Assembly: GCF_050908995.1 (NCBI RefSeq)
Contig: NC_135120.1
Coordinates: 18,055,433-18,119,432 of the forward strand
Direction: 5' to 3'
DNA from: Andrena cerasifolii
Taxonomy: Eukaryota > Arthropoda > Insecta > Hymenoptera > Andrenidae
DNA: 64,000 bases
A program made the position numbers and the translations under genes. Under the pieces are notes generated by a model, which worked only from the letters and a program-made list of their open reading frames with translations, was not told the DNA's origin and ran no database searches. Of the stretch, positions 53,701 to 61,445 are shown piece after piece (positions within the stretch are counted from its first letter, which is position 1; every line of letters begins with the position of its first letter).

Positions 53701-56700
53701 CACAGGGCAGCGGGGATGGGCCGACGACCTGGCCACCGATTGACAATTACAAGGCGCCCAGGAGGCAGGTCAAGATACCCTCCAGGCCCAGGGTACCGCC
53801 GCCGTTTCCGGTTCAGCTCACCGAGGGTGGGCCGCTACAGATCATCGGACCCAACGGCACCAAGGAGATCGAGAACGGTACCGTCGACTACAGGGATAAC
53901 CCACTATTCACCAAGGGTCTACTGTCCGAGGATGGGCCACTCTTCGCCATTATATCGAACGGGACGCTCGTCATGCCCAACGCGGACAACTCGAAAAATG
54001 GCACTTCCAATGGGAAATCTGGATCGAAGAATCAGGGTGAGAAGGGGTTGAAGTCTAATTCCCCGCTACCAGGCAGTCTTCCTCCTTTCTACCACGCGAT
54101 ACCACCGGGTGCCGTTTTCGTCCCGCCGCCGGGTAATCAGTCGGATTACGACGAGGAGGACCAGTCGATCTATTATCCACCGCCGTACAGTTTCCAGTAT
54201 AAACAGGACAACGCGACTGCCGTGCCGCCAGGCCCTCTGGTCCCAGGAATCATCCTACCACCGCCGCCAGACTTCTTCTCTGCTCTCGAGGAAAAGAAGA
54301 CCACGACGAAGAAGTACACGAAACGTCCCGTAACCACCCCCATGCCCAGACCAAGGCCCACGTACTTGCCGCCGAGGAAACTAACCACGAAGCAGTACAA
54401 GATCGCGACAACGACGCCAATGACCAGAGCAAAGTCGTCGATCGACTCGCGAGGCAGCATAAAAATGTACGGTCGAACGTCGTACAGGAACACGACCAGT
54501 ACTCCTACGTCCATAAAAACTGTTCCATATATCGAGGTCACGACACCCACGCCGGATAAACCGACGACTCTCGATAACCCCGAGTTCTACAGCATCGGTC
54601 CTATAACGGAGAACCAAGTGACCAGCCAGGGGAACGTTCGAGGGAAGGGTCAACCGTGGTCGGGGTTGATGACCAGCAAAGCGACTCCAATATTGACTTA
54701 CTACGCCACGACCGCGAAATCCACTTTAGAGAGACCTGTTGAGGTGACGCCTGCTTCGGTGAAGAGCATCGTCACCACTGACAACCCCGAGAGATCGTCC
54801 AGTCAGGCCTCGTACTACTTTTACGAGGAATCGAACGGCGAGTCTCTCGGGACCACGGCCGATCCATCAGTTTATTATAAGACCACGACGGAGCCTGCAT
54901 TCTACGAGACGGTAACCCCGCAGCGACCGCGTCCAGAGGTGAAGAAAAATCAGTATTATAGCGTGGAGACTATTCCGTCGCGGGAAACGTCGAAGGACTA
55001 CAGTATCAAGTTTATCGACTCCGTGGTGAAAAACTCGGAACCTATTCGATACAGCGACTCGGTCACGCGAACTTCGTCCAAGTACGAGAGCGGATCTAGC
55101 AGGGCCCAGGGTCAACGCATGTTACCCGATCGCGCGCCTCTTTACTATCAGACCGTGTCTCGTCCACCAGTACCAGTGCAGCCGTATTACACCACGCCGA
55201 AGCCGCATACCTATTACAGGCAGGACGCGAACCCGAAGCCGATCTATCAGTACAGCTTCGAGGCGGCTGATTACTCTAAACGCGGCAATCAGAGGCACCA
55301 GTTCCAGCAGCAGCAACAGACCGTCCCCCCCTATGACTATCCAGACGCGAAGAGCGGTGGCTTCAACGGCCACCGATATGATTACGACCACACCGAGTCG
55401 GTGGCCCAGAAACTAGTGAGGCCAGAGAGCGCGCCCTACAAGATCCAGCAGCCAATCTATCCGTCGACGACTGGCCACTCGGTGATCAGCACGACGCCCA
55501 ACCCTCAGCACGTCTATTACACTCAGCAGGACGAGAAGTTCCTGGACGACGTCACGAAGGAGTACTTTACGATATTCGGGAAGAAACTGCCGCACAAGGG
55601 TGTACCAAGCACCACTCCCATCTACTCGAAGCAAAGTGTCACACAGAGACCGGACTACAACGTGAACTCTTACGTGGAGAACGATTACAACACCGCCGAG
55701 GCTCCAATCTTCAACACACCTAACGTCAAGGTACACTACGGCGATCAGTCCCAGCAACCGTACTCCCTGAAGGACGACATCCTCGTCAACTACAGGCGAC
55801 CGCTGCCGCCTATCAACCCAGACAGCGAGTTCATCGCAGTGGTGAATCCGAATCAACAGCCGCCACCGAACTACAGAATACCGAGCAGGGAGAGCCAACC
55901 TCTGGCGCCGATTCGCGCCTATCCGCCTCAGCAGCTCAACTCGGGGAACCGGCCGTCCGCGAATTACGTCCCAATCGTGGATTCTCCGGAGGAGATCGAC
56001 GAAGCGTATCCACAGCTGCCGATATCGCTGGAGGACGATATCAAAGTGAACTACCGTGATCCACGGCCCACCATAAACCCGGACGCGGAGTTCATCGATC
56101 CCCTTCCCGTGCAGGAGGGCCAGCCGGAAAAGCCCAAGGCCTATTTCGCGTACAGATTGCCCGGCGACGGTGGCCACTTTTACTTCCTGACGCCGCAGGC
56201 GATCACGCAGAGGCCGGAGCGGAACGCGGGTCACCTCTACGCGAGATCCAGGGGAACCAGACTGCTGAGACGTCGACGGCGACCGGGCGACGTCTGATGC
56301 CGACGCGCGCGATGCCATAATTGTATGATCGAGGAAACCGCGCTGAAGCGAGCGCGATCGAGAGATTGACGAGACGTACACCGTTAGGAATATTTATTAC
56401 ACGTGCGAGTGTACGGGCTGCCCCTTGGTGTGAAGAAATTCTTGCGGCCCGCCTGCCGGGCCGTTCTGAATCGAGAGAGTCGTGGGTGGAGGGCGAAAGG
56501 GACATAGTGAGGTTGCAGCAAGAATGGGTGAAGACGGTGGTGTGGTAGTGTCGAGAGCACAGGGACGAATTCTGTATAGTTTTTTGGGCACTGATGCAGT
56601 AGGAGTTTGAGCACACCACTGGTGCTTTAGATCTATGGCTTCCAGGTGTTTTGGACTTGATATGGGCGTAATTACTGGCGAAAGACGCATTTGGTAACTT

Positions 56701-59700
56701 GTATACTCCAGGAGATCGTTTTGCACGCCATTTAAACGTGGCTGGAGGAAATAGAGTAGGCAATAAGCAGAAGTAGACTGTACATGGCAGACAGTCCACA
56801 TCTTCATTAATAGCTAGCAGATTCGATATCAGGAGTAAAGAACGATTATCTCGGTCCGAGATGGGAATAGACCCATTATACGCATGACATTTTTGGCTCA
56901 GAATGACCTGCTGAAGGTGCTGGTGAAGTTTGTCGGTCATCTAGCGCGACACCTTGTACATAACGAGCTAGGATCTGATCATTATGAACGCCTTACTCAC
57001 ACGGTATATAAATTGCTTAATTTATGACGAGCCTTTAACTTTAAACCGCTTTAGATTGATACAGACGCGAGATATTACTCTGTTCTCGCGTGCGGCGAAT
57101 GGTGCGCGCGGTCTCGAGCGAGCCGGCGTTTACTCGCGCGTTGTCTGTGATTAATGATAATAATGAAGTGAAACACGTACATGTACATAGTTACGATTTA
57201 ACGATACGATAAGTCATGTCGTAGTTGCGTTCTCATAAACCGTTATACGATATATGTTGGCCGATGAGCATAATAAAGATCGTTTTCAAGTAACGAGTTC
57301 TTTCTTCCGAACACTGTAAGAGTACTCTCCACCGAGATATTTGATATTTAAGAACAGCGACATTCGAATGTAATTTATTGATTACTAATAATTCGAAAAT
57401 AATGTTCGATAAATTTCGCTAATCAATCGCTTATGATTGATGAATAAGTGTATCGTCGCTCGCTATCAAATGATTTGAAAAATTCACTGTAAATATACGC
57501 GTAGAAAAAAAGTGCAAGTACTATATAACGTGAATGTATGTGACGATCATTAATTAATGAACGGTATTACCATCATACGATTAAATTAGTTTTATAAACG
57601 ACACGCGACATCTAATGTAACGACAAATGATCCCCGAGAGATCAATTATTTAAGTTTGAAAATATAATAAATCGAAACTAAAAGAATGTTACGAGGCTGC
57701 TGCTACGAGCTGTATAGCGAAGGACATGATACGAATGGTATGCAGACTCACCAGTGTCGATTTCTTGCGCCTGTGTCGGGTCCGGTAATGGATCGTCGTG
57801 CAGTCGTAAATAAACATCGATTGCACATTTCGCTGCCTTGAAGTAAAACGGATGGGCTCGGAGTACATCCTCTAACCTTAAAAGACCCACGTAAGACCGC
57901 AAGGTCATCTTTCTCATACAGTAGGTATGGAAGTCAAACTGATCCTCTATGATTTCAGAGAAGTGCTACAACCAATAGAACGCGTTTAAGGTCGTACCGC
58001 AGCGGACCGTTACCCACACATATTACGTACTATGCAACTCACCCTGTCAACTTCATGGCATTTCTTTAGCGCTTCTCCGTACTTCCCGAGGCGTTTGTAA
58101 GCATTGGCTGCTTCCGTCTGAATCCACATGCATTGCATCTCGTTCAGATTCTCCATTGCCAAAACACCCTCTCTTGTAAACTTCCCGCACGTTTCTTCCG
58201 CCTCCTTGATGAGATTCGCTCGTAACATATACTTGGCACATTTGGAATTGATATATCGATCTGCAGTGTCTAAGCCTTGTGCCTCGTCCAGCCATTTATA
58301 AGCTTCTTGAACATTACCGGCATGCTGTTGGAATGTGAAATATTTTATGCCTAAGAATATTGCGTAAAAAGTGGGTCTCAAGTCGAACAGAACGAACCTT
58401 ATAAATGCGACCTTTGGTAACAAAAAGTTCTATAAGTGTAGGAGTATGTTCTATGGCAGCATCGATTTCGTTCAGTGCTTTCTCTGTGAGTCCAAGATGA
58501 TCGTAATGTTGTGCTAAATAGTAATAAGTCCACAGCAACGCTGAAGCTGGCTCCCGTTGTTGATTCTCTGTCTCTTGATCGCTAAAATGCCCATGAACTT
58601 TCAGTGCTTCCTTATATTGCAAGACCAAAGACTGTATAATATCGACTTTCGGCTGATCACTGTACAGGGAACGAAGATTTACAAACAGAGGCGGTACACC
58701 TTTATGAAGACCTGCAATCCAAATAACATTGCGAATGATATTGCGAACGATACTGCGAATATTATGAGACACAAACACGAGGACAACTGTAAGCCGTACC
58801 TCTTCGTAAGTACCGATCAACTAATGATTTAAATTCGTCCCCTCCGGCATAATTTAGTTGTAAACGTCGCGGCGCTAGCGCTCGGGGAAACAATTCTTCG
58901 TATCTTTGGAGCATAGCTAATGTTTCATCAGGGTTAGCGTGCCTTTCAGCCTCTGCTAGCCTAGCGTAGTACGTTGTATTTTCGGGATTTATGTTTAACA
59001 GGTCCTTATAAACCTGTGCTGCTTCTGCGTATTGTTCTAATTGTAGTCTTAATTTACCTAAAGAAAGAAATCGTCACATGTACGAGACTTGGCATACTTT
59101 CGTTAACGGGTCACACGAAATGCAATACTTACCATATGTTTCTTTCACAGTAACTTTATCACAAATTTGATCACTATATTTGTCGAGATGCTTCAATGCC
59201 TGTTCAGCTTCTCCTGATTCTTGGATAACCATATTTTGGTACAATAACAATTCACTGTGTTCATAATCATAACAAATCTGCACATTTCATGAATACTTTT
59301 ATTATATACCACCATAGGTAATATTTATCTTAGATAATCAAACATAATATTCTTAGCATCTTTAAACCAAGCAAACCGCGCTAATATCAAGGTACGTACC
59401 ATTGGAGAATTTCGAAAAGTGTCTAAAATTTTCAGAGCCATTTCATAATCCTTTAGTAAATGATATGAGATAGCGAAACCTATCCATGATGCGCGCTGCG
59501 TGGGACGTAACATAAATAACTGATATCTGGTATCCTGAAAAGAAAGATAGACGTTAATGTAATCTGTAGAAACTTATGCATAATGGTAAATAATATATTA
59601 TATATTCATATAGTTTGTTCATAATGCTATCCGATTATTATTCGTTATGCAACACACAACTAGAGGGTCACAGATTTATTTATGTATCACTGAAGTCTAA

Positions 59701-60570
59701 TTAATATTAACAAATGAGACGTACGTTATGCCATGTATGCATATATATATATATATATATATGCATCTATATGCAGATATATATACATATATATAGCAGC
59801 GAATGGTAAGAGGTTATCACCAAATAAAGCTCGTGCGAATAACGCATATATACGTTACGAGTTGGAGTAAAACATTATGCATAAAAGATTTACCTTATAA
59901 CCCTCCAGGTCCCTCATTTGAATTTGAAGCAACGATAAGTCCCTAAGAATTTGTATGTTATCCTTGTCCCATTTGAGGGCATTTCTATAACACTTAATGG
60001 CCTCGTCGTATTTCTTATCCGAGCGCTGTAGAAGTCCGTAAACGTGCCAACAGACATGAGACTGCAAGTCGTTCCTAAGACCACGTCGTACATGATCGTA
60101 TGCTTCATCCTTGCGACCTAAGCAGTTCAGAGTGAGACCTTTCATTGCCAAGGTCTCTCCATGTTCGCTAAATTTAGGGTTCGATAAAATTTGCTTAGCA
60201 AACTTTATCCCATTTTTATACTGTTTGTGTTCGTAACACCTCTGCAAGAAACACAAATACGTTTCACAGGATAAAACGTTTTTCGTCAATTAAGCGCCGT
60301 GTACTTGAATAAGCTGGCATGGTCGAGCGTAGCGAGGGACGAATACGAAATCGCGTTTTCGTTCGTAACGTCCGCGAAACTCTCGCGATTCATGGTTGCC
60401 AGTGAATTTTTTGCAGTTTTCCGAAGAGTGCTTCATCATTAGAGCATGATGAATACTCCTATTAGCCGGAGAGTGGGGTCCAAAACAGAGTATTTTGATT
60501 GCTTGTTACTCACCAGAATTCGCTTAAACAAGGCATTTTCTTTGGGTGGCAAGGGATTGCTGGAGGGCAT
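17741..60570 (-). CDS. NAA15: NAA15, auxiliary subunit of the NatA N-terminal acetyltransferase, 11 coding exons, 855 aa
   Basis: NAA15 anchors the catalytic subunit NAA10 to the ribosome, and the complex acetylates nascent N termini after Met removal. Exons, minus strand: 60570-60514, 60241-59894, 59534-59400, 59277-59133, 59057-58800, 58711-58398, 58324-58043, 57965-57752, 18790-18597, 18500-18392, 18252-17741. Phases agree and sum to 856 codons with stop; human NAA15 has 866 residues. The start MPSSNPLPPKENALFKRIL and the following TPR superhelix (KCYRNALKWDKDN, RDLSLLQIQMRDLEGY, ASWIGFAISYHLL, ALLWTYYYLAQHYD, LDTADRYINSKCAKYML) match the family closely. After LHDDPLPD the chain continues in exon 9 with LKKLRNKQRKQRRK (basic helix) and ELIPEKLER, then EDPLEQAIKFL and LLMLKSIKRA, then the C-terminal helical region. 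The tail is shorter than in human. A 39-kb intron splits the exon blocks. Paralogue NAA16 is a vertebrate split, so NAA15 is the apt name. Confidence 0.93.
19334..19368. repeat. Perfect short hairpin, 12-bp stem
   Basis: GCCAGACCTACT at 19334-19345 is the exact reverse complement of 19357-19368, with an 11-base loop. It lies in the NAA15 intron in unique-looking sequence. Function unknown. Confidence 0.7.
19655..19921. mobile_element. Probable MITE with about 60-bp imperfect inverted termini
   Basis: Positions about 19660-19722 and 19847-19908 are inverted copies at roughly 80 percent identity; the shared core includes TTGTTATCGGCAA and AATATTTG(A/G)CAC. The central part contains gggtgaaaacagcccctaaa-type sequence seen in insect repeats. 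No coding content. Ends and target duplication are not clear. Confidence 0.6.
21634..21646. repeat. Left copy of the 13-bp target-site duplication
   Basis: AGGTATCAGGACT, repeated exactly at 22385-22397, flanking the retrotransposon insertion between them. Confidence 0.85.
21647..22384 (-). mobile_element. 5'-truncated non-LTR retrotransposon (Jockey-like), degenerate
   Basis: On the minus strand 22380-22297 reads VTWSKTIKYLGVTFDSRLSW and then QQAMAQI, the YLGV-type segment after the reverse-transcriptase palm. Position 22180-22082 reads LYKVCARSILLYG then VWAAVPKSYLNKLQ, the usual C-terminal part of the Jockey/I-type RT region. Between them are frameshifts and a short CTT microsatellite. 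The 3' end is an A-rich tail at about 21655-21647 (T run on the plus strand). The 738-bp copy is flanked by a perfect 13-bp target duplication, so it inserted as a truncated copy by target-primed reverse transcription. It cannot encode an active protein. Confidence 0.88.
22525..22660. repeat. 136-bp near-perfect hairpin (60-bp arms, 16-base loop)
   Basis: The arms 22525-22584 and 22601-22660 are reverse complements at about 52 of 60 positions, including GTCGCTACTTATTCTTAAGC and TGCGGCATCCT. The loop is 22585-22600. It may be a small MITE or a hairpin-RNA-forming locus; no target duplication was seen. Confidence 0.75.
24071..24563. repeat. Inverted repeat, 47-bp arms about 400 bp apart
   Basis: 24071-24117 and 24517-24563 are reverse complements at 43 of 47 positions; the core is GAGCAGTTTGTAAATA. 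The spacer includes short open frames without a family. It may be the inner remains of a transposon. Confidence 0.7.
24681..24910. mobile_element. 230-bp MITE with 80-bp inverted termini and TA duplication
   Basis: Arms 24681-24760 and 24831-24910 are reverse complements with only a few differences, starting GGGT(G/A)AAGGACCC. TA dinucleotides at 24679-24680 and 24911-24912 fit a TA target duplication, so a Tc1/mariner-type origin is likely. Non-coding. The high identity between arms suggests a fairly recent insertion. Confidence 0.85.
25585..26333. mobile_element. TTAA-flanked non-autonomous element
   Basis: The element starts TTAAGGGGTTACGCCACCCT (25585-25604) and ends in the exact reverse complement at 26314-26333. 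TTAA at both outer edges is the target duplication typical of piggyBac-type insertion. The interior has no transposase frame. Superfamily is inferred from TTAA only. Confidence 0.78.
27525..27578. repeat. Two tandem 26-bp copies
   Basis: 27525-27550 and 27553-27578 share GTGTAACTTTAAG(G/A)ATCAAAC at 24 of 26 positions, separated by two bases. A simple local duplication. Confidence 0.7.
27645..28168. mobile_element. Element with 20-bp inverted termini GGGG(T/C)CG(C/T)CCTTAAAT
   Basis: 27645-27664 and 28149-28168 are inverted copies at 17 of 20 positions. The 524-bp body is non-coding and has a typical AT-rich MITE-like interior. No clear target duplication, so superfamily is left open. Confidence 0.6.
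29126..30199 (-). mobile_element. hAT-like DNA transposon, decayed
   Basis: Termini TAGTGTTCC and GGAACACTA, with a perfect 8-bp target duplication CCTACAAG at 29118-29125 and 30200-30207, as made by hAT transposases. Both ends carry TTCTCGAG-rich subterminal sequence. On the minus strand 29492-29409 reads NPTSTQNERYFSTATNFITR and ends in a stop: this is the conserved C-terminal motif of hAT transposases. Upstream the frame is broken. The element is 1074 bp, far shorter than an intact hAT, so it is an internally deleted and mutated copy. Confidence 0.88.
31316..32136. mobile_element. Second TTAA-flanked element
   Basis: Starts TTAAGGAGGTTCGATACC at 31316 and ends GGTATCGAACCCCCTTAA at 32136, inverted copies with one mismatch. 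TTAA at both edges again suggests piggyBac-type insertion. The 821-bp body has no transposase frame. Its first bases (TTAAGG) resemble those of the element at 25585. Confidence 0.72.
33379..33420 (+). mobile_element. Possible solitary Tc1/mariner-type terminus
   Basis: The sequence TACAGTGGCTCGCATTAATA looks like the start of a Tc1-type terminal repeat (TA followed by CAGTG). I found no matching inverted end within the next few kilobases, so it would be one end of a truncated copy. The call rests on resemblance only. Confidence 0.3.
34698..34729. repeat. Perfect short hairpin, 12-bp stem
   Basis: ATTAGAACTAAG at 34698-34709 pairs exactly with 34718-34729 across an 8-base loop. No neighbouring gene on this strand. 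Confidence 0.65.
36208..37083. mobile_element. TA-flanked element with GGGTAGACCGGGGG termini
   Basis: GGGTAGACCGGGGG at 36208 recurs in inverted form, ending at 37083, and TA flanks both ends (36206-36207, 37084-37085). The interior repeats shorter G-rich versions of the terminus (about 36550-36600 and 36890-36910). No transposase frame was recognised. Non-autonomous, probably Tc1/mariner-like. Confidence 0.72.
38021..38079. repeat. Hairpin with perfect 14-bp stem
   Basis: CATCTCGGAGCCAT (38021-38034) pairs exactly with 38066-38079 across a 31-base loop. Isolated; function unknown. Confidence 0.6.
39756..40490. mobile_element. Foldback element with long inverted arms, split by a nested insertion
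   Basis: The left arm (39756-39907 plus about 40169-40225) and right arm (about 40297-40490) are inverted copies, sharing for example TTTGTTTGCTGCCCAAATTC, GATCCCGAACC and GAAA(A)TC(C/G)GGCTATTTTC. The left arm is interrupted by a 254-bp segment that the right arm lacks. Outer edges are approximate. Non-coding. Confidence 0.75.
39908..40161. mobile_element. 254-bp insertion nested in the foldback element
   Basis: The segment interrupts one arm of the foldback and is bordered by the direct repeat TAATTGA (39901-39907 and 40162-40168), a likely 7-bp target duplication. Its ends share only a very short inverted TTGGA. Family unknown. Confidence 0.6.
41190..42420. promoter_or_regulatory. CpG-rich block, possible promoter or 5' exon of the nested gene
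   Basis: This stretch is much richer in G, C and CpG than its surroundings, and has overlapping open frames on both strands. A donor-like GTGAGT follows GAGGATC at about 41868 on the plus strand. The coding exon of the nested gene at 53112 needs an upstream exon, and this is one candidate. Also present is a G run near 42344-42354. Weak evidence. Confidence 0.3.
45437..46710. mobile_element. hAT-like foldback element with GCTCGAG subterminal repeats
   Basis: Termini TAGTGTTGT and ACAACACTA with a perfect 8-bp target duplication ATTCATAT (45429-45436 and 46711-46718). Many copies of GCTCGA(G/A) and CTTCGAG lie inside both ends, as hAT subterminal transposase-binding repeats do. The interior (about 45720-45890 against 46030-46180) is itself a long imperfect inverted repeat, with GTTCCTGCTCACTA-type sequence in both arms. 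A (AAAT)n run is at 46623-46648. No coding frame, so non-autonomous, 1274 bp. Confidence 0.85.
46623..46648. repeat. (AAAT)n microsatellite
   Basis: Six tandem tetranucleotide units inside the right part of the hAT-like element. Confidence 0.8.
51511..51547. repeat. (ATT)n microsatellite
   Basis: Trinucleotide run interrupted by a short T tract. Confidence 0.8.
52532..52572. repeat. Tandem 16-bp repeat, 2.5 copies
   Basis: GATGATGAACCGATTT, then GATGATGAATCGATTT, then a partial GATGATGAA, about 540 bp upstream of the nested gene's coding exon. Confidence 0.75.
53098..53111 (+). promoter_or_regulatory. Splice acceptor directly before the start codon of the nested gene
   Basis: A pyrimidine tract ending in CTCTTTTCCAG abuts the ATG at 53112. 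This suggests that the 5' UTR lies in one or more upstream exons which I could not locate. Confidence 0.55.
53112..56297 (+). CDS. Secreted Pro/Tyr/Thr-rich protein of unknown function, 1061 aa, nested in the NAA15 intron
   Basis: A single uninterrupted frame of 1062 codons. Residues 1-27 form a signal peptide: basic start (MMRKEPRPRK), hydrophobic LLLGVALLAICASIV, then a polar region, so the product enters the secretory pathway. There is no further membrane segment. Residues of about 240-310 hold several N-glycosylation sites (NGT), and 390-720 are Thr/Pro/Tyr-rich with many TTTP-like stretches. Residues of about 690-860 are Gln/Tyr/Pro-rich. The pattern DDIxVNYRxPxPxINPDxEF occurs twice, at about 887 and 974, followed by FAYRLPGDGGHFYFLTPQ. 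The tail RLLRRRRRPGDV is strongly basic. Composition suggests a cuticle, mucin-like or matrix protein, but no chitin-binding or other named domain was recognised. The gene lies opposite to its host gene. I do not know its family. Confidence 0.85.
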   Translation: MMRKEPRPRKLLLGVALLAICASIVESSSIRERRHVGVEESSHRPDRHVPLSRSIKSSTSRSNEITTEPGRKVSHRLIGGHLRASSKEQKEDETLWDDGILLSSAGNGKETKNTRKDEDDEKKTLSQQVKEGKYGLIQNEIYGTPPKRPGIISYLGNPEVPKDTIHNLGGLDEDEIWLAENHVLVLRGGKFPGHEATQGSGDGPTTWPPIDNYKAPRRQVKIPSRPRVPPPFPVQLTEGGPLQIIGPNGTKEIENGTVDYRDNPLFTKGLLSEDGPLFAIISNGTLVMPNADNSKNGTSNGKSGSKNQGEKGLKSNSPLPGSLPPFYHAIPPGAVFVPPPGNQSDYDEEDQSIYYPPPYSFQYKQDNATAVPPGPLVPGIILPPPPDFFSALEEKKTTTKKYTKRPVTTPMPRPRPTYLPPRKLTTKQYKIATTTPMTRAKSSIDSRGSIKMYGRTSYRNTTSTPTSIKTVPYIEVTTPTPDKPTTLDNPEFYSIGPITENQVTSQGNVRGKGQPWSGLMTSKATPILTYYATTAKSTLERPVEVTPASVKSIVTTDNPERSSSQASYYFYEESNGESLGTTADPSVYYKTTTEPAFYETVTPQRPRPEVKKNQYYSVETIPSRETSKDYSIKFIDSVVKNSEPIRYSDSVTRTSSKYESGSSRAQGQRMLPDRAPLYYQTVSRPPVPVQPYYTTPKPHTYYRQDANPKPIYQYSFEAADYSKRGNQRHQFQQQQQTVPPYDYPDAKSGGFNGHRYDYDHTESVAQKLVRPESAPYKIQQPIYPSTTGHSVISTTPNPQHVYYTQQDEKFLDDVTKEYFTIFGKKLPHKGVPSTTPIYSKQSVTQRPDYNVNSYVENDYNTAEAPIFNTPNVKVHYGDQSQQPYSLKDDILVNYRRPLPPINPDSEFIAVVNPNQQPPPNYRIPSRESQPLAPIRAYPPQQLNSGNRPSANYVPIVDSPEEIDEAYPQLPISLEDDIKVNYRDPRPTINPDAEFIDPLPVQEGQPEKPKAYFAYRLPGDGGHFYFLTPQAITQRPERNAGHLYARSRGTRLLRRRRRPGDV
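57272..57277 (+). promoter_or_regulatory. Candidate poly(A) signal of the nested gene
   Basis: AATAAA about 975 bp after the stop codon at 56297 and about 475 bp before NAA15 exon 8. The nested transcript would thus end inside the host intron. Confidence 0.5.
59740..59795. repeat. (TA)n microsatellite in NAA15 intron 2
   Basis: Alternating TA interrupted by GCA steps, between exons 2 and 3 of NAA15. Confidence 0.8.
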
Positions 60571-61445
60571 TTTTGTATAAATACAAAAATATAGGGCCTT
60601 TTCCACCCGGTAAACTTAATTTTCACCACAAAACCTCGTGGCCACAAACGAAGAAGTCGATCCTCGATCACGTGATCATCTGCGACAATGCTGTTCCGCC
60701 GGAAGTTCTACAACCACGGTGCCGCACTCTTTAATATAGAACTTTCCTGCAGTTTACGCGAATTTCGTAGCTACAGTGATCGTCTCTTTACACCGGCTAT
60801 CGTTTATATTACTTTCTCCACGATACGTTCGATGATTTTACCTTTTTCGGAATTGCATGAAGTACGCGTTTGCAAGTAATGATAACCAACGATACTTAGG
60901 GGACATTTCTATGAACTTGCAAGGGTTTCGCTAAAAATTTCATTATATCAATTGCACGTTGAAGAAGAACATTAACATTACCCAGCATACGAAGCAATTG
61001 TTTTCTAAATACGTCCTTTATCAATTCCGCAAATATATCTTTAACGCTGCTGCAAGTGATCTAATTACTGCTTACGTTAAGCTTTGTTTACAAACCGCGA
61101 CTGATAGTTGCCACGATTGGTCTGCTACTAAAAACAAATTGGCATAATTTGTATAACCACATGGGTCTCGACTTTATTTAAATATTCAAGATCAGTTTAA
61201 TGCACGAAAATATGAAGTATAAAACAGTTAACAACGCGTAGTGTCTATACATGACTTTAATGAATACAAAAAGACTGCAGCTTTTATAGAACATAGGTAT
61301 GATTTCAATATTTACGCCCACTGTAATCCTGCGGAAGGTTATGGAATTGTGTTTATGGAATATATCTTTCAGGTCTCGCATTGTTAAGCATCGAATTATT
61401 TATACATAGTTAATCCTGTACCTGTTAACTCGCACGTCTGTTAAA
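60571..61445. promoter_or_regulatory. Divergent promoter region between NAA15 and POLR3C
   Basis: The start codons are head-to-head with 875 bp between them. Short frames in this region have no family. Both 5' UTRs and promoters should lie here; no core elements were assigned. Confidence 0.55.

Larger units (their letters stand above)
18791..57751 (-). other. 38,961-bp intron 8 of NAA15 hosting a nested gene
   Basis: The donor ATCGACACTG|GTGAGT (exon ends 57752) and acceptor TTGTTTCTAG|AA (exon starts 18790) are both canonical. The phase-1 junction restores GAA (Glu) and joins DPTQAQEIDT to ENLAPSELKKLRNK, the same order as in NAA15 proteins elsewhere. The intron carries a secreted-protein gene on the opposite strand and many transposon remnants. 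Stretches not listed separately (for example 20.0-21.6, 23.0-24.0, 34.7-36.2, 42.5-45.4 and 46.7-51.5 kb) show only chance open frames, numerous in the CpG-rich parts, and nothing I could name. Confidence 0.85.

Noticed and set aside
55413..56381. 322-codon minus-strand frame
   Set aside because: It is antisense to the nested secreted-protein gene, whose codon pattern, signal peptide and repeated motif clearly mark the plus strand as coding.
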